A DNA stretch of 64,000 nucleotides from Maea johnstoni (Eukaryota > Annelida > Polychaeta > Spionida > Magelonidae), in contig OZ012694.1 in the NCBI GenBank assembly GCA_963942565.1, forward strand, positions 37,115,214-37,179,213. The letters run 5' to 3'. The notes under the pieces are model-generated. The model was given only the letters and a program-made list of their open reading frames with translations, was not told where the DNA came from and did no database searches. Shown here piece after piece: positions 1 to 12,571 of the stretch (position 1 is its first letter; the number at the start of each line of letters is the position of its first letter). Both the position numbers and the translations under genes were made by a program.

Positions 1-151
1 AATTCCTGTACATACGTATTAAAATAAAGCCATGTTTACCGTTAGCTATATCGATCCAGATCGGCATCACGTTCCAAATATATATCGAGGGATGTCTTAA
101 AGTCACAAGTTGTTCTTGTATGTGTTTCTTATATTTCATGTAATTTAACAG

Positions 152-539
152 GTCTATGTGTGGAACGACGTTTGGTTCTGACCTCGATGGCCTGAAGGCG
201 GTGGTGCCATACAGAGGAGTGAAGCTGTGGGTGTTCGCCCGGGTATTGCGATACGTCATACAGAAGGAAATGTGGGGCCACGGCATAGGGCGTCACAGCA
301 AGCGAGAAGTGGAAGAGATAGGGCGAAACGACCTACAGGCACTATCCGTTTTCTTAGGTAACAGAAAATGTATTTTCAAGTGTAGAGATATATTTGATAT
401 ACCAAAATAAAGTGACCCAATTTTGCCAGTCCCAAACTTACTTTTTATTCTATTATTTTCCTTCTATTTTATAGCAAGAGGAAATGACCATTTGTGGCCA
501 TTCCACATGTGGTTTATTTAGAGGGATTCCAGTGTATTT

Positions 540-620
<81 letters not shown>

Positions 621-628
621 ACATAGTG

Positions 629-692
<64 letters not shown>

Positions 693-701
693 TAATAATA
701 A

Positions 702-762
<61 letters not shown>

Positions 763-2126
763 TACCATCACCATAATTTTTGTTGATACTTTCTTGAAAA
801 ATTACTGACTTTACTTTATTTAGCTTTAAGCATACATCCACATCTTAAAAATTTTATTTTTACATATTCTTGTGAAACAGATCTCTGCATGTTCATTTAT
901 GCTTCTACTATTGCAGTCTTTTTTCCCTTTCTTCTCCAGGGAACAAGCCATTCTTCATGGGGCAGGAGCCTTGTGAGGTCGACTGCGCAATATTCGGGAT
1001 GATGGCCCAGTGTCTGTGGCACATGCCCGGCTCCCCACATGAGAAACTCGTCAAAGGTACGTTTACTAGTACTGTAATGCATTGGTTGGTGTGATTATCG
1101 TGGCCACTGTGCATCCTCTAAATTGATATTCCTGGCTGTATGTACAGCTATTAATCCTTTAAATGCTAAATCTACTTTCATCCAAATCACAAAGACGCAA
1201 AATTATTTTTGAAAAACATCTTAACCCTGTCATGTTGGTATTCATATGAAAGCACTCGCTGAGCACTCAGATGAGTACCCGTGTGCCAGGGTTTCAGTCA
1301 TTTTTCAGATTGTTTGCATCATTTTGTATTGGCCAAATTAGCCGCCAGCAGCATGAGGGTTAAAGAAAAGGTTTACGTTTGATAACCCGGCTGTAAGTAG
1401 TTATTTCCATTAGTAGTTCACAAAGTCTGGCAAAATCGAACATGACTATAAATAGAGTGATATTGGAGAAATGTATGGATAGGGATTTCTTTTTCCAAGA
1501 GGAGCTTTCTGTCAAAGGTTTTGGCTCCCACAAAAAAATCGTTCGGTGTGCCATGTACCGTATTGAAAGCACATACAAGTGACATATCAAGGGGAAAACT
1601 GCTTTGAACTGGGGCATGAGCCGTGATAAAGTAAATGCGCCAGATTCTACATGATACATCAAATGTATGTGTATTAATGCACTCTCATATAAATTCTGCT
1701 GCAAGCGTGATCAAGCAATTTTATGAACCTATTATTTTCTTTTATGTGATATCTTTCTATCCATAGCTTTCTTTCATTTGCGAGACAAAAACATTATTGG
1801 TATGCATTCTTTATGTTTTCTTAACCTGTATATTCTCCCTTTTCTCTTTCTCTATTTTCGGGCAAGTTTGAAAACTTTGTATGACCATATCAATAAAGTT
1901 ATATTTGTTTCTTCAAAGATGTTAATGCCATCTCTGATAATACTTTTTCATATGAACATATTCTACCCACCTCGTTCATCTTCAATTTTGGCACTAGCAC
2001 AGAATCGTTTATCAATTTGCAGATGAGCTGAGCAATCTGCGGGATTACTGTCTGCGGATGAAGGAGGCTTTCTGGCCTGACTGGGATCAATGCATCACCT
2101 CTAACAACAATGAGGCAAAGGACTAG
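152..2126 (+). CDS. FAXC: C-terminal exons of a failed axon connections (FAXC) family protein
   Basis: Three exons at 152-357, 940-1056 and 2023-2126 join in frame (142 codons including the stop TAG at 2124-2126). Splice sites are canonical: acceptor AG at 150-151, donors GTAACA at 358 and GTACGT at 1057. The spliced product contains the family hallmark WGHGIGRHS, then DLQALSVFLGNKPFFMG, CEVDCAIFGM and a C-terminal WPDWDQ. FAXC and its relatives are glutathione-S-transferase/metaxin-like proteins; the fly gene fax acts in axon development. The visible part is the GST C-terminal-like helical domain; the thioredoxin-like half must lie in exons left of the window. The product ends a few residues after the domain and lacks the acidic tail I recall in vertebrate FAXC. 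Family assignment rests on recognised motifs, not an alignment; orthology to vertebrate FAXC rather than a paralogue is inferred. Confidence 0.88.
541..762. repeat. Compound trinucleotide microsatellite (CTA)n-(AAT)n
   Basis: About 80 bp of CTA repeats (541-620) is followed by about 130 bp of AAT repeats (630-762) with a few interruptions. It lies in intron 1 of the FAXC-like gene. The long open frames across it are repeat artefacts. Confidence 0.97.
1151..1363 (+). mobile_element. TTAA MITE family 1, copy 1
   Basis: A 213-bp non-coding element bounded by TTAA at both ends. The ends are inverted-complementary (TTAAYCCTT at left, AGGGTTAA at right). The interior carries CCTGTCATGTTGGTATTCAT, CAGATGAGTACC and AGGGTTTCAGTCATTTTTCA, shared with the five other copies listed here. 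TTAA target sites and CCCTT-type termini fit a piggyBac-mobilised non-autonomous element. It sits in the second visible FAXC intron, in the same orientation as the other copies. Confidence 0.85.
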
Positions 2127-3600
2127 GCAGGACATCAAAGATACAGTATGAAACCCTACTTTAAGGGTAAAAAGATGGAACTTTTAGAATGAGTAAGCCC
2201 TATTATGTCCAAATACCACGCCACATCATTACATAGAAGCTAAGCAGTTTCAACAAACAGTTTACATTTTTGCATGCGCGATACTTTTAGACGAAAAGGA
2301 CTCTGAAGGTAAATTACCATCCATCTGACTGCATTGTCAGAGATATATCTCTAAACCCTGTTTGACATACGCCTTGTAATCAGCACACAATCCCGCCACA
2401 GCAACCACGATAGAACCAACTGTCGGTGGAGAATTGCAATGCCATGACAATGCTTTGCAATGCTTTACAACGTGAATTAAAAGCACTCATACAGAAACCC
2501 TACTTATGCCATACAGAAGTCATGGCGATGTGCTTTTGTTTGTCTGAAACTGATTCTGAAGATTCTACATAATGAACGCTTCTATCTCTAAAGCGAAAAG
2601 CAATTCAGAGCCATTAGTTTTATTTGCTTCGTAACTTCGTTTCCACATCTCCAGAGACATAAGAGGAATACTGTTGTACTCGTATCGACCATAATTAAGA
2701 GTTAGGCTATAGTGCATTGTGCTGTGGCATGAAGCAGAACATTTATAAATATGCCTACGTAGTCAAATATTTGATGGTAACTGTGTTCTGGTGGTCTCAA
2801 GTTAGTTATGAAGGTAGTATTCTCACATTTTGTCTGAGGTATTTACCTGGATTAAAGTATTGGGAAATATACAAATATGCATGTTTCTTATTTACACATT
2901 TGAATGATGGATTTCCCCTTTTTGCTTTTACTGCATAGCACTTTTGTTACCATTTATTGTGATTTTACATTGCGTTTTGATTCTTTGCATCACAGAATGT
3001 TATTGATATCTGTAATTTCGAAATGTACTGGTATTATTGTAAAAATTGTGTCTGTTTCTGTTTTATTACCATAAAATAACCACTTGTATCTATTCTAGAT
3101 GAGCATTTTGATCGTTCACTTTTTTGTACCACAGTGAATGCCTTTTTTGGAATCGATATACACCTCATATTCCATAGAGTTTGTCATTTGGTATCATTTA
3201 AGAATAATTATCAGATTTAAATTGATTGTTATTCGAACTTGTACGGTGCATAGTTTATATATTTGCCTGAGAACTGTATGTAGTTAGATTAAGATGGTGT
3301 GCCCATTAATAATTTATTCCCACCTACTTCCTGCTCGTCTAGAAAAGATTGTGTTTTTCAAGAATTTCTTGATGTTGGAACACCCTTTGTGCGTGTACCA
3401 TTATGCTAATTATGTAGGGTGAAATAAGACCATAACATGTATTGTCATTAGCATGATTGCTTTACCTTTAATGTTTTTGGATGTTCGCGGTTAGTGTGCT
3501 CAGGGTCTGAAATTAAATTTTAGGCCTCTGTTTTATGGTGCTGTGTATATGTATATATTCCCTACAGTATAGATCTAATAAATATTTGGTATACATGTAT
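2127..3600 (+). other. 3' UTR of the FAXC-like gene with poly(A) signal
   Basis: After the stop codon there is about 1.45 kb of AT-rich non-coding sequence without recognisable repeats. A canonical AATAAA lies at 3577-3582, a good candidate for the cleavage signal. The extent of the UTR is inferred from this signal only. Confidence 0.6.
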
Positions 3601-4894
3601 CTAGTACGTGTTATTCCATTCTTTCTTGTATAAACTATTCATCATTGAATTTTTAAGAAATTGACAAAGTACAGTCTGTGTATTCATATAGTGTCTGCCT
3701 GGTCTGCGTACAATCTCGATCTGTAACTTCGCCTGTCCAGCAAAAAGAAAATGTCAAAACAGTATCCAAGCACCTCAATGATCTACGTGGCTAGTGAATC
3801 AAAACTACGTTCAGTTGTGAGTTTATCCATGCATCGAAGCCCATGAAACTGGTTGGCAATCAGTCGTGTACTATGCCCAATCTGCCCACTCATTAAGTGC
3901 AGGTATTAAATGTCGGCACTGTAGGAATATCAGTCATATCTCCCTTTGAGGACCGCTCGATACCACTTCCCTCTGGCAGCCCGAGTACCGGTATGCTGTA
4001 CCGGGTAGTGTAAATGGTAGTAAAATGAATTTGTTTGTTTTTTCATTTATTAAAAGAGTTAATGCTAACACTTGGCTCCCAATATCATTGAGAATAAACA
4101 GATTGGTTTTAAAATTACTCATTGTTTCTGTTTCGAGCTAACCACTAGCTTAGATTTCGCATGCAATGCCAAAAAATGTAATGATACACATCCTAATCAA
4201 ATATTCAGGCATGATTTTATGTCAGATTGCTATATCCAAGGATGGTCAAGCATTTTTGGACTTGTGCCTGGGTGAATGGATGGATATTGACACTTGTCAT
4301 CATCAGCTCAGTTTATAGAACAGTTGTAGTGCTCAATACTGGTCACGGTAAGTTGTGGAAGGTCATCAAACAACTCTTAAAACAGGTAAATAATACAAAT
4401 ATTTATTATGTTGAGCATGGTTTATCTTAGCGAAACATGCAACTTATTTCACCGCAACATTTAAACAGGTTGGTTTAAATCCATCTAATAAGATCTAATT
4501 TGATATTGATGATAAATACTGTTAAATAAGCAATCATTTTAATGATAAGTAAGCTTACAGACACCAAGTCAACCACTGACTTAAAACTGATCATTAATCC
4601 ATTTAATCATTTACCCTAAAAAAGGACCAACCACTTAAAGTTTAAATGTGCCATACAATGAAATAAAAAGCACATCAACTTCCCATAAAAGATGTCCCAA
4701 ATTCTTGCGTGATTCCCAGCTGCAAAGAAAGCAACGCATCTAACCAAACAATAAGTCTCAAGACATGAATTCTTGTCTGTGTAAAGATGTTTTTATGGTT
4801 AGTGAATAAGAAGTTAAATTTCGAGTTAAATAAGCACCCGGTTAATACGCATGAATAATGTCTTGGAAGCTCAGTCTATGAAGGCACTTGTCGG
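3601..4894. other. Intergenic stretch between two convergent genes
   Basis: AT-rich, with no coding frame or clear repeat. It separates the FAXC-like 3' end from the stop codon of the minus-strand THEG-like gene. A reverse-strand AATAAA (TTTATT at 4046-4051) could end the THEG-like transcript, giving a 3' UTR of about 0.85 kb; this is only a candidate. Confidence 0.5.
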
Positions 4895-7800
4895 TCAGCG
4901 TGTGATAGGCTGTGCCAGCTCTTCAGTTCTGGGCGTACAGCGAGCTTTCAGCGCATTGTCTTTCACTTTAAACGCTTCCGGGTCAAACTGCACGTGGTCC
5001 ATCGAGGCACGCACAATCGGCCTCGAAAGGTCATTGACTCTCGCGCTGGGAATAGCTCTCGTTGCCGCGCGCGAGACTCTCGTCTCCACTTCTCGCAAAG
5101 GCAGATAACCGTCCGCGCAACCCTTGGCCTTAGATAGTTCCAGACATCTATTGGAGGGCTGGCTGTTCTTGGCTGTGGGTGAGACCTGGATGTGGAAAAA
5201 GGGAAACTGTATTAACTCGACGTAATCTGATTAGTGATTAGCTATCAGACAATGATTGTGATAGTGTAATCAATGGATTGAGGGAGTTCAGAAGTAGTGG
5301 TAGGACAACCAAAATCTTAATCTCTCTCTTTCTGGAAATATCTTTAAAAAAAATCAATTTACAGATGAAACAAATGATTTTTTCAATGGTGACTGTTGGA
5401 ACAGTAATGGACTATTAGGCTCCATTTAAAGTACTAGTAACTGGTAAATGAGATACATTTTTCTTTTCGAAAGAGTGATCTTCATTACTTACAAAATATA
5501 AGTAAGTAGATTGAAGAACAAAAAAGTTATGTTTAGTATTTTATCTTTTGATTTCAAAGTGCCAATTTTGAGAAAGAAATCTCCCGCCGAAAAACGACTG
5601 AAAACGAGGCTATGGAGCAGTGACGTAAAGGGTGGCCTTCAAAGATTTAGGTCATCTCTTTTTACACTGAGCGGAATAGTCGCTCGTAAACATAGCAGTC
5701 ATTTCCTCGATGCTGCTTCATCGTTAATAAAGTGACTGTCCTCATATTTCATATGATTATGGATTATCTATCTGCGGTCCAAACAAAATTTGTCGCGTAA
5801 AAATCAACCCAGAAACGGCTGAGAAATCGTTAGTAAAACACAACAACGGCATTTATTATGGTCTCACTCGGCAGACACTGTCACATGAAGACATGGTCGA
5901 CTTCCCTCGCTGCCACTTCAATGTGGATTACGCAATTTTCATGATAATTTATATCTAAAAAGGACATTTAATTGTGAAAATAGCGATGTTTATTTCGTTA
6001 AAATCCAACCGCAAACGGCCGAGAAATCGGAAGTGACATGTTGAGCTAGCCGAAATGTAGAGCTACATTAAGCTCCAAGTACATGTCAGTACTGTAACGT
6101 ATTTTTGAGGGCGTGGTTGGGTGGGAATGAATGAATAAATGAAGGCCATTTAGTGCCATTAATTTTTTTTCAAAAAGTGGTCCTTTGTCACTGTTTATGA
6201 ACAATAACAAAGCATATTCATATTAATTATATAGTCTGTCTGACCCAAGCTTGACTGACCGTTTTTCCTTGTTTTGTTACAAAAAGTTTGTGTTCGCCAC
6301 TGGCATCGAAACTTGGCAAACCTCTTAAAAACACTTAGTCATTTATGTATGTATATAAACATATTTTTATGACTCAACTCAGCAAAATGTTGAATTTGCT
6401 CATGAATCCCATAGTAAAATTGGCCCATTGCAAACTTGAGCGGTACAACTGATATGTGAGCGATGTCGTGAGTAATTTCTATGGGCACATTATGGGCAAA
6501 ATCTACGTTTTGCGGAGTTGAGGCAGAAAGTATGTTTATAAAACTCGACTTAGTGCTCCCAAGAGGTTTATCAAGTTTGTATAGCATATATACACCAAAG
6601 AGGAGAGACCGTTCGGTTAAGCTTGGGCCAGACAGACGTAAGTTTAGGTGAAAGAAGGAATCGCAAATGTCGATCTATTCAGCTAAGAGTGGGACATGTA
6701 AGGAATAGTTGTGTATTTTTTTGGAAATTCGTAATAAGTACATTTATTCAACATTTGAAAAAAAAAACACTAGTTTGACAAGTATCTTAACCTGCAACAG
6801 TTCTTATTGTCAAGCTTAGGAGACAATTGCGTTAGGCCTATCCTATATAAAGCAATTTCATGTGATGTAGGGACTACCCTAAAATGCTGTCAAATGCTAT
6901 TTTATGCGACCAATCGTCACAAAAACTTATCAAGTAATAGAGCACTTTTAATGCTTTAAAACAATATAACTGTTGTAGAAATTGGTCACTCCTGGACCAA
7001 GAGGCAGCCCAAAGCAATATGTCAATATGTAATTTCCATGCTATATGATTTGACGCCATCCTGCATGAAGGCCACCCGTGACGTCACAGCCAAGTTTTGC
7101 CGCCATCGGCGTATTTTATGGGTGTCAGAGCAATTATGCTCTGTATCTCACTTAATACTAGGAATACTACACTTTTATTATGCGTTTTTAATCTACAAAT
7201 ACTCGATGTATAACATCCCAGAAATGACCTGGGTACCCGTTACTAGTACTTTAAAGAGAAGTTTGTTTTATTGATAGGTTTTGATGGATTAATCGTTAGA
7301 CATTTATCGGTGATAAATCGAATATAAAAATGGACACCACTAAGTAGCACGTTCTATGAGTTTCTAGGGAAATGAACTGCTGTTCACAAATCAACTGATT
7401 TTAAAAGCAAATGACAAAATGTTTCCCAGACTATGTTGGGAACAAGCATAATTAGTAATTCATAGTCGTATAATGTTTAGAATGGCATATGTATTTTTTG
7501 AAAAAACCCTGTTTTATCGGTCCAAGTACATGTATTGCAAAAGTCTAAAGCTCCTTGTCTATGGAATAATCAACTACCGGTATTGCCTGTCTCTGTTCTT
7601 ATCTCTACCTTTCTCTTCATGCCTAGGTATTGTTTCGTAGAGTCAAAATAGATGGCGCTCGTGGCGCTCATCCACGTAACCTAAAAGCATAGGTCGGAAC
7701 ACCTCATCTTGGCCACCTGGTGAACAAGTGCAGAACAAATTACTCCATACTCCTGTTAAACTGGTATACTTTTCTTACTATAACTACTACATGTAGAAGT

Positions 7801-10408
7801 ACTTCTCTTTTCTAGATATGGGGAAAATGAAAATAAAGTTAACCTAGTGCTAGCCTAACATCAAATAAAGTCTGTATCACAAGTGCCACATGAATCATCA
7901 CCATACAGGCAAACTTGCTTAATCCGGACTGATGTGGACCCTACATTTCTGTCCGGATTAGGCAAAATCCTTATTATCAAATTATGCGTATAGGAATTAT
8001 ATGTATAGGGAGGGATCAGACCATGCAATCTGTCCGGATTAGGCGAAATCCTTATTATGCGTATAGGAATTATATGTAGGGGGAGGGATCAGACCATGCA
8101 ATCTGTCCGGTATAGACGAAAATTTGGATTACACACGTCTGTATCAAGCAAGTTCGCCTGTATCTCACACAGTTGACTTACTGGCCAAAGCGCGTCCCTG
8201 AACGGCCCGTCTGGCCTCCTCTTGGGCACAGCCAGGCTCTCCAGCCTCTCCGAGGCCTTGGCGCTCAGGGCGGGCCTGGGGATGATAGTCTCTATCTCTC
8301 GCGCGCCCGTGAAGCTCATGTGCGGCATTTTGTGCCTGGCCAGGCTCTCCGTGCGCGGCCGCTCAGCGCACTGCTTCGCCGCGTCCGCCGTCGACCAGAT
8401 GGGAGTCACACGACCACAGCTATACATAAATAAAGGCCTGGAACAAAGTCATAGAAACAACATTGTTAATACAAGCTGATTGTTCTAATCACCCATGCAT
8501 ATTAGAGTTTCCTTGAAATAATTTAGTTTGACTACTTATATACTTTAAATAAATACTTATTTAAATAAAAAAAATAAAAGAATAAGATAACAAAATATTT
8601 GAAGAATTAATGTTTTAGTTTCAGTACACCTCTCTTATTCATTTTGTTTCCAAAAGATACTTTTGCCTTTAATATCATGATAAGCTAGTGGTTAACCTGA
8701 ACCACGACCAATGTTGTATTTCTGCTCTAAATCATTAGATGCCAGTTAGAAATGAAGAATTTAACATCACCATGAAATGAAATATAGTTTCCAAATATAG
8801 TCTTTAAGCAAATCCAATGTAACCAGCGGGCCTGTTCCGATAGCCAGGTGGTCGAAGGTATTGCACTAGCGGTTTGCTGCCAATAACCGCTACCAGAATT
8901 TAATCCTGGACCAGGGAATATGGGAGGGTTGTCAGTGACTTGGCAGAGCCAGAAGGTCTGCTTCACTGGCCAAGCAATCAGTCATGGTTAAGTGAGTATG
9001 TTGTAACTGATATGGTTTTAGTGAAAGGTTTTCTTGGGTAGTGTTGTTTCCTAGAAGTAGGTGCATTGGTAAAGCTGTTCTAAATGCTTGGTTGTTGCTG
9101 CGTAAGATATATCGCTTAAGGAATACAATAGCCAGTACAAGTACGACGCATCTAGTTTTTATAAACTGTAAGAAGTCAACTAGCAGTTTCTTTCTGGCTT
9201 ATCTTGTACCATTGATTTGCATAGATGGATTCTAGGCTTTTTGATTGCTCTTTTTCATAAAATGCAATTGAAATAATAGGTTTCATTGATGTTGCCTATG
9301 AAGTAACTCGTTATTCAGCTTGATAGCGCCAAGAGTATTCAGTTATTCTGGTACAAGGACAAAAAGACACTCCATCTGTTTAAGGGACCGCTTATCTGAA
9401 AAACTGTACATGCACAAGAAGACTGAACCAAAATATATTACACTATGAAAGATATTGCACTCAATCAAATATAAAATATATTTCACTGTAATTATTAGGG
9501 ATGACCACGTGTAACAAGGACAACATTTGAGTCCTCCAACTGACGATTTTCATAAAAGGTTTAACTGATTGAGTTGAATTTTGAAAAGTTTTAATGTGCA
9601 TCCTTGTAAGGCCTGATTTATTAACTGAATGGAGGCATCAGAGTTTGTTTTAAAAGTGTGATCATAGCTGAATTTTGAAAAGTTTTAATGTGCATCCTTG
9701 TAAGGCCTGATTTATTAACTGAATGGAGGCATCAGAGTTTGTTTTAAAAGTGTGATCATAGCTAATGATATTGATAGATGGGACAGTTTTATGTAAAATA
9801 CCTGCATCGGGTATCGACAAAACGGTTATTTAATTTTCACCACTATGCACTAGAAATACCGTGACTCAAAAAGCAATGCATTCACATTTAACTAGCTAGT
9901 AACTTAATCACGCCGTCTAATTTCAATAAAAGAAACTATTCAGGCGCATAATCATAATCACTTTCTTTTCCCAATAATATCAATTAAAGCCCTGTGCAAA
10001 AACATCTTCCATCTTTACCTATCTGGAGAGAATTGTGTTGGGGGTTGTTTCGCTGCGGCGAGCTGAGCGATCCTCTCGGAGCACTCGCTTCCGGAACTTG
10101 CCGCCAGGGGGCTTACATCCCACACCATGGACGAACGGCCACAGCTGTAGATAAACTCAGGCCTGCAAGATAACAGAAAACACACATGTAAGCACATAAT
10201 GATGTTCTAGAGGAGATGGGGTGATGGTCTCTCGCAAATGCCAGGGTTGGAATCCTAGCCGGGGAATATAAGAAGATTGAATTCGAGGTAAGGTGGTTAG
10301 TCACATCTTAGCCACAGTATGACAGAAAACTACTATTTCTACTACTACTACTACTACTACTACTTCCTCTTCTTCTTCTTCTTCTTCTTCTTCTACTACT
10401 ACTACTAG

Positions 10409-10440
<32 letters not shown>

Positions 10441-10457
10441 TATTAATACTACTGCTG

Positions 10458-10505
<48 letters not shown>

Positions 10506-10529
10506 CTCCTACTACTACTGCTGCTGCTG

Positions 10530-10589
<60 letters not shown>

Positions 10590-10604
10590 ATTCTCCTTCT
10601 TCTT

Positions 10605-10654
<50 letters not shown>

Positions 10655-10677
10655 CCTTCTTCTACTACTACTACATG

Positions 10678-10710
<33 letters not shown>

Positions 10711-10770
10711 TACTACTACTACTACTACTACTGCTACTACTACTACTACTATTACTACTATTACTACTAT

Positions 10771-10808
<38 letters not shown>

Positions 10809-10992
10809 TTACTATTATTACTACTACTGCTACTACTACTATTACTTGTTGGCTCACCTGTTGACCTTGTGTCCTGTCTGGAAGATGTTTTTGCTCTTGG
10901 AGAGCTCTACGAGTCTGTCACTAGGGTTGGCTTGTTTGGCGGCTGAGGTGATAGGCCAGAGGACCTCCTGCGTCCCCCACATTACTTTGGGA
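4895..10992 (-). CDS. THEG/SPMAP2-like sperm microtubule-associated repeat protein, C-terminal 274 residues
   Basis: Four minus-strand exons join with compatible phases: 10858-10992, 10019-10162, 8182-8437 and 4895-5185 (825 coding bases after one completing base; stop at 4895-4897). All have AG acceptors and GT donors. The protein is a chain of degenerate repeats with the THEG pattern R-x2-L/E-L-(A/S)-x2-K followed by a W/P-S motif: RLVELSKSK, RIAQLAAAK, RTESLARHK, RLESLAVPK, RCLELSKAK, RVNDLSRPI and RTEELAQPI. Two units share a nearly identical YSCGR segment at the start of their exons. THEG proteins are known from testis and axonemal microtubules; the role here is inferred from the family. 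The start lies upstream, possibly beginning with the microexon at 12541. Introns are rich in MITEs and microsatellites. Confidence 0.82.
6234..6638. mobile_element. Fold-back MITE with long imperfect inverted repeats
   Basis: The left half, starting GTCTGTCTGACCCAAGCTT at 6234, matches the reverse complement of the right half ending AAGCTTGGGCCAGACAGAC at 6638. The match continues inward through an AAACCTCTT...CACTTAGTC stretch, a TATAAACATA stretch and an ACTCAACTC-GCAAAA stretch, so nearly the whole 405 bp can fold back on itself. No target duplication is obvious. It lies in the THEG-like intron 5186-8181. The rest of that intron holds short diverged repeats (AACGGCYGAGAAATCG at about 5815 and 6015) and otherwise nothing recognisable. 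Confidence 0.8.
7906..8160. mobile_element. TA-flanked pogo/Tigger-like MITE
   Basis: The terminal inverted repeats are CAGGCAAACTTGCTT at the left and AAGCAAGTTCGCCTG at the right, flanked by TA on both sides (7904-7905 and 8161-8162). This is the pattern of pogo/Tigger-type Tc1-mariner relatives. The interior contains a tandem duplication of about 75 bp carrying CTGTCCGGATTAGGC and a GGGAGGGATCAGACCATGCA stretch. It ends about 20 bp from the 5' splice site of the THEG-like exon 8182-8437. Confidence 0.88.
8838..8960 (+). mobile_element. tRNA-derived SINE head
   Basis: A box-A-like TAGCCAGGTGGTCGAAG and a box-B-like AATTTAATCC sit about 55 bp apart, followed by CTGGACCAGGGAAT. This is the layout of a decayed tRNA-derived SINE promoter. 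The tail boundary is unclear. It lies in THEG-like intron 8438-10018. Confidence 0.55.
9575..9762. repeat. Perfect 94-bp tandem duplication
   Basis: Units 9575-9668 and 9669-9762 read identically by eye, beginning TGAATTTTGAAAAG and ending GTGTGATCATAGC. The identity implies a very recent duplication or an assembly artefact. It is intronic in the THEG-like gene. Confidence 0.95.
10205..10310 (+). mobile_element. Fragment of a tRNA-derived SINE
   Basis: A box-B-like GGGTTGGAATCC followed by TAGCCGGGGAAT resembles the 3' half of the head at 8838-8960. The box-A part is eroded. It lies in the intron upstream of the THEG-like exon 10019-10162. Confidence 0.45.
10334..10850. repeat. Half-kilobase CTA/CTT/CTG microsatellite
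   Basis: Mostly (CTA)n with CTT, CTC, CTG and ATT variants, filling the intron between THEG-like exons 10162 and 10858. It ends about 8 bp from the exon 10858-10992 donor, so on the transcribed strand the repeat begins as soon as the exon ends. Confidence 0.97.
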
Positions 10993-12425
10993 CTGAAAGA
11001 GAAAGAGAACACGTTGCTGGTTAACAATCCGCATCGGTGTAAATTCTACTGTATTGTATTGTTTATTGGCCACATCTAGAAGACATGAAAGTAAAAATAC
11101 AAATTAACGGAAACATGTGACAGCAGAAAATGAAAATTAAATAATTCAGAAAATTAGAAATTATTATTACCTTTTTATTTTCTACAGTTCATATCTGTGC
11201 TCTTTATTATTTTCTGCTGATGTGTAGTTTTCCCCCATTCTCTGTTTATTTATTGTGTTATTTACTATTTATCCTATTGTTCGAATCTTATTTTCTGCTT
11301 TATCATTTCTTTTTGTTTGTTTTTTCTATTTTTGAAAAAAAATGTTTGCTTTCACACTTGCAACATTGTACGAATTTACAAGACGGAAGTATGATTGCCA
11401 TCGAATGCAAGTGCAGGTCTGATCAAAGACGTTGCCTTAAAGGAGATTACGACAGCCGCACAAATAGCCGCGCCACTAGGCGTTACCATGTATTACCATA
11501 TCATATGTAACCTAATATATACACTTACATAAGGGAACATAGCCTGCAGTTGGTTATTTAGCGCCATCTTTCCACAAGATATGCCATCTAAATATGACAT
11601 TGGAGGCAGGCTACCACACAAATAATGACAGGTAGCTGCTTGTTCAATTTATCAGGGTTTTTTTCAATTGCGCTAACACTCTATTCGTATGGTTAACTTG
11701 TTCTGTTGGGTAGGTAGCACCTTGATAATAGTATAGTGATTAAACCTCGAAATGAGGCATTCGTATCCACTCACATTACTCTACACGTATTGCTTACGGC
11801 GGATATTTTATTACGGCCAGCATATATTTCAAAGGGTATAGACACGACTAGCTTACCACGGACAAATTTCCCAGAAGGAGACCTCACTGATGTGTCCGAG
11901 CTAACTAAAATCCGGGTTATGTTATTTAATATTTAAGTATTATTCAGTGATTTGGGACAAGTGCATTTGTCTGAGATACGTGAAAATCCGATATAGGCGA
12001 GTCCGAGGTAAGCAAGGTTTTCTATATGTGTTTAAAAGTAGGGTCGTTTTAGGTGTAACCTACCCGTTGCTTGTTATCCATATTTGTTTGGACTCTTTTG
12101 GTCTAGCTAGGGTGGTCAATCTGTCTCTGTAATGATAAAAAATAAAAAAAGACATGTTCATGATGATCTTCAACATAAATGAAATCTAATAATCTAATAT
12201 GTAGAAGAGGTGTCATTTTATAAGATTTTGTTCAAGAATATCTGATCCACTTGATTATGAGAAAATCTATCAAGACTACACATTTAATGCGGTCGACATG
12301 TTGAGAGTTAAGACAATGACAAATATATCATAAAATCACTATTTAAAGTTATGCAATGAACAAATCCACTGCTGCTGCTTCTGCCACTATTACTGCTACT
12401 ACTGCTGCTGCCACTGCTGCTGCTG

Positions 12426-12486
<61 letters not shown>

Positions 12487-12540
12487 CGCTGCTGCTGCGG
12501 CTGCTTTACTAATTGACGTATTCTTCTGTTTTATACTCAC
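10993..12540. other. Intron or upstream region of the THEG-like gene
   Basis: AT-rich non-coding DNA with no recognised gene or element until a CTA microsatellite at about 12427-12486, flanked by CTG/GCT codon-like repeats. Confidence 0.6.
12427..12486. repeat. (CTA)n microsatellite
   Basis: About 20 CTA units bordered on both sides by GCT/CTG triplets. The alanine, threonine and valine frames across it are artefacts of the repeat. Confidence 0.95.
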
Positions 12541-12571
12541 AGGCCTGTTGTGTATACACCTTGCCTTTCAA
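12541..12571 (-). CDS. Possible additional 31-nt exon of the THEG-like gene
   Basis: On the minus strand a pyrimidine-rich acceptor (TATTTTCAG) precedes 31 bases ending in a good donor (GTGAGT). The phase out (2) is what the 10858-10992 exon needs. The encoded ERQGVYTTG(L) followed by PKVMWG resembles the stretch before YSCGR in the next two repeat units. The exon is very short and sits beside a CTA/CTG microsatellite, so it could be chance. Confidence 0.33.

Noticed and set aside
494-841. Long Thr/Ile, Val and Tyr/Ser frames
   Set aside because: All are translations of CTA/AAT microsatellites in an intron; no splice or start context.
8173-8479. Plus-strand frames of 85-86 residues
   Set aside because: Shadows of the THEG-like exon 8182-8437.
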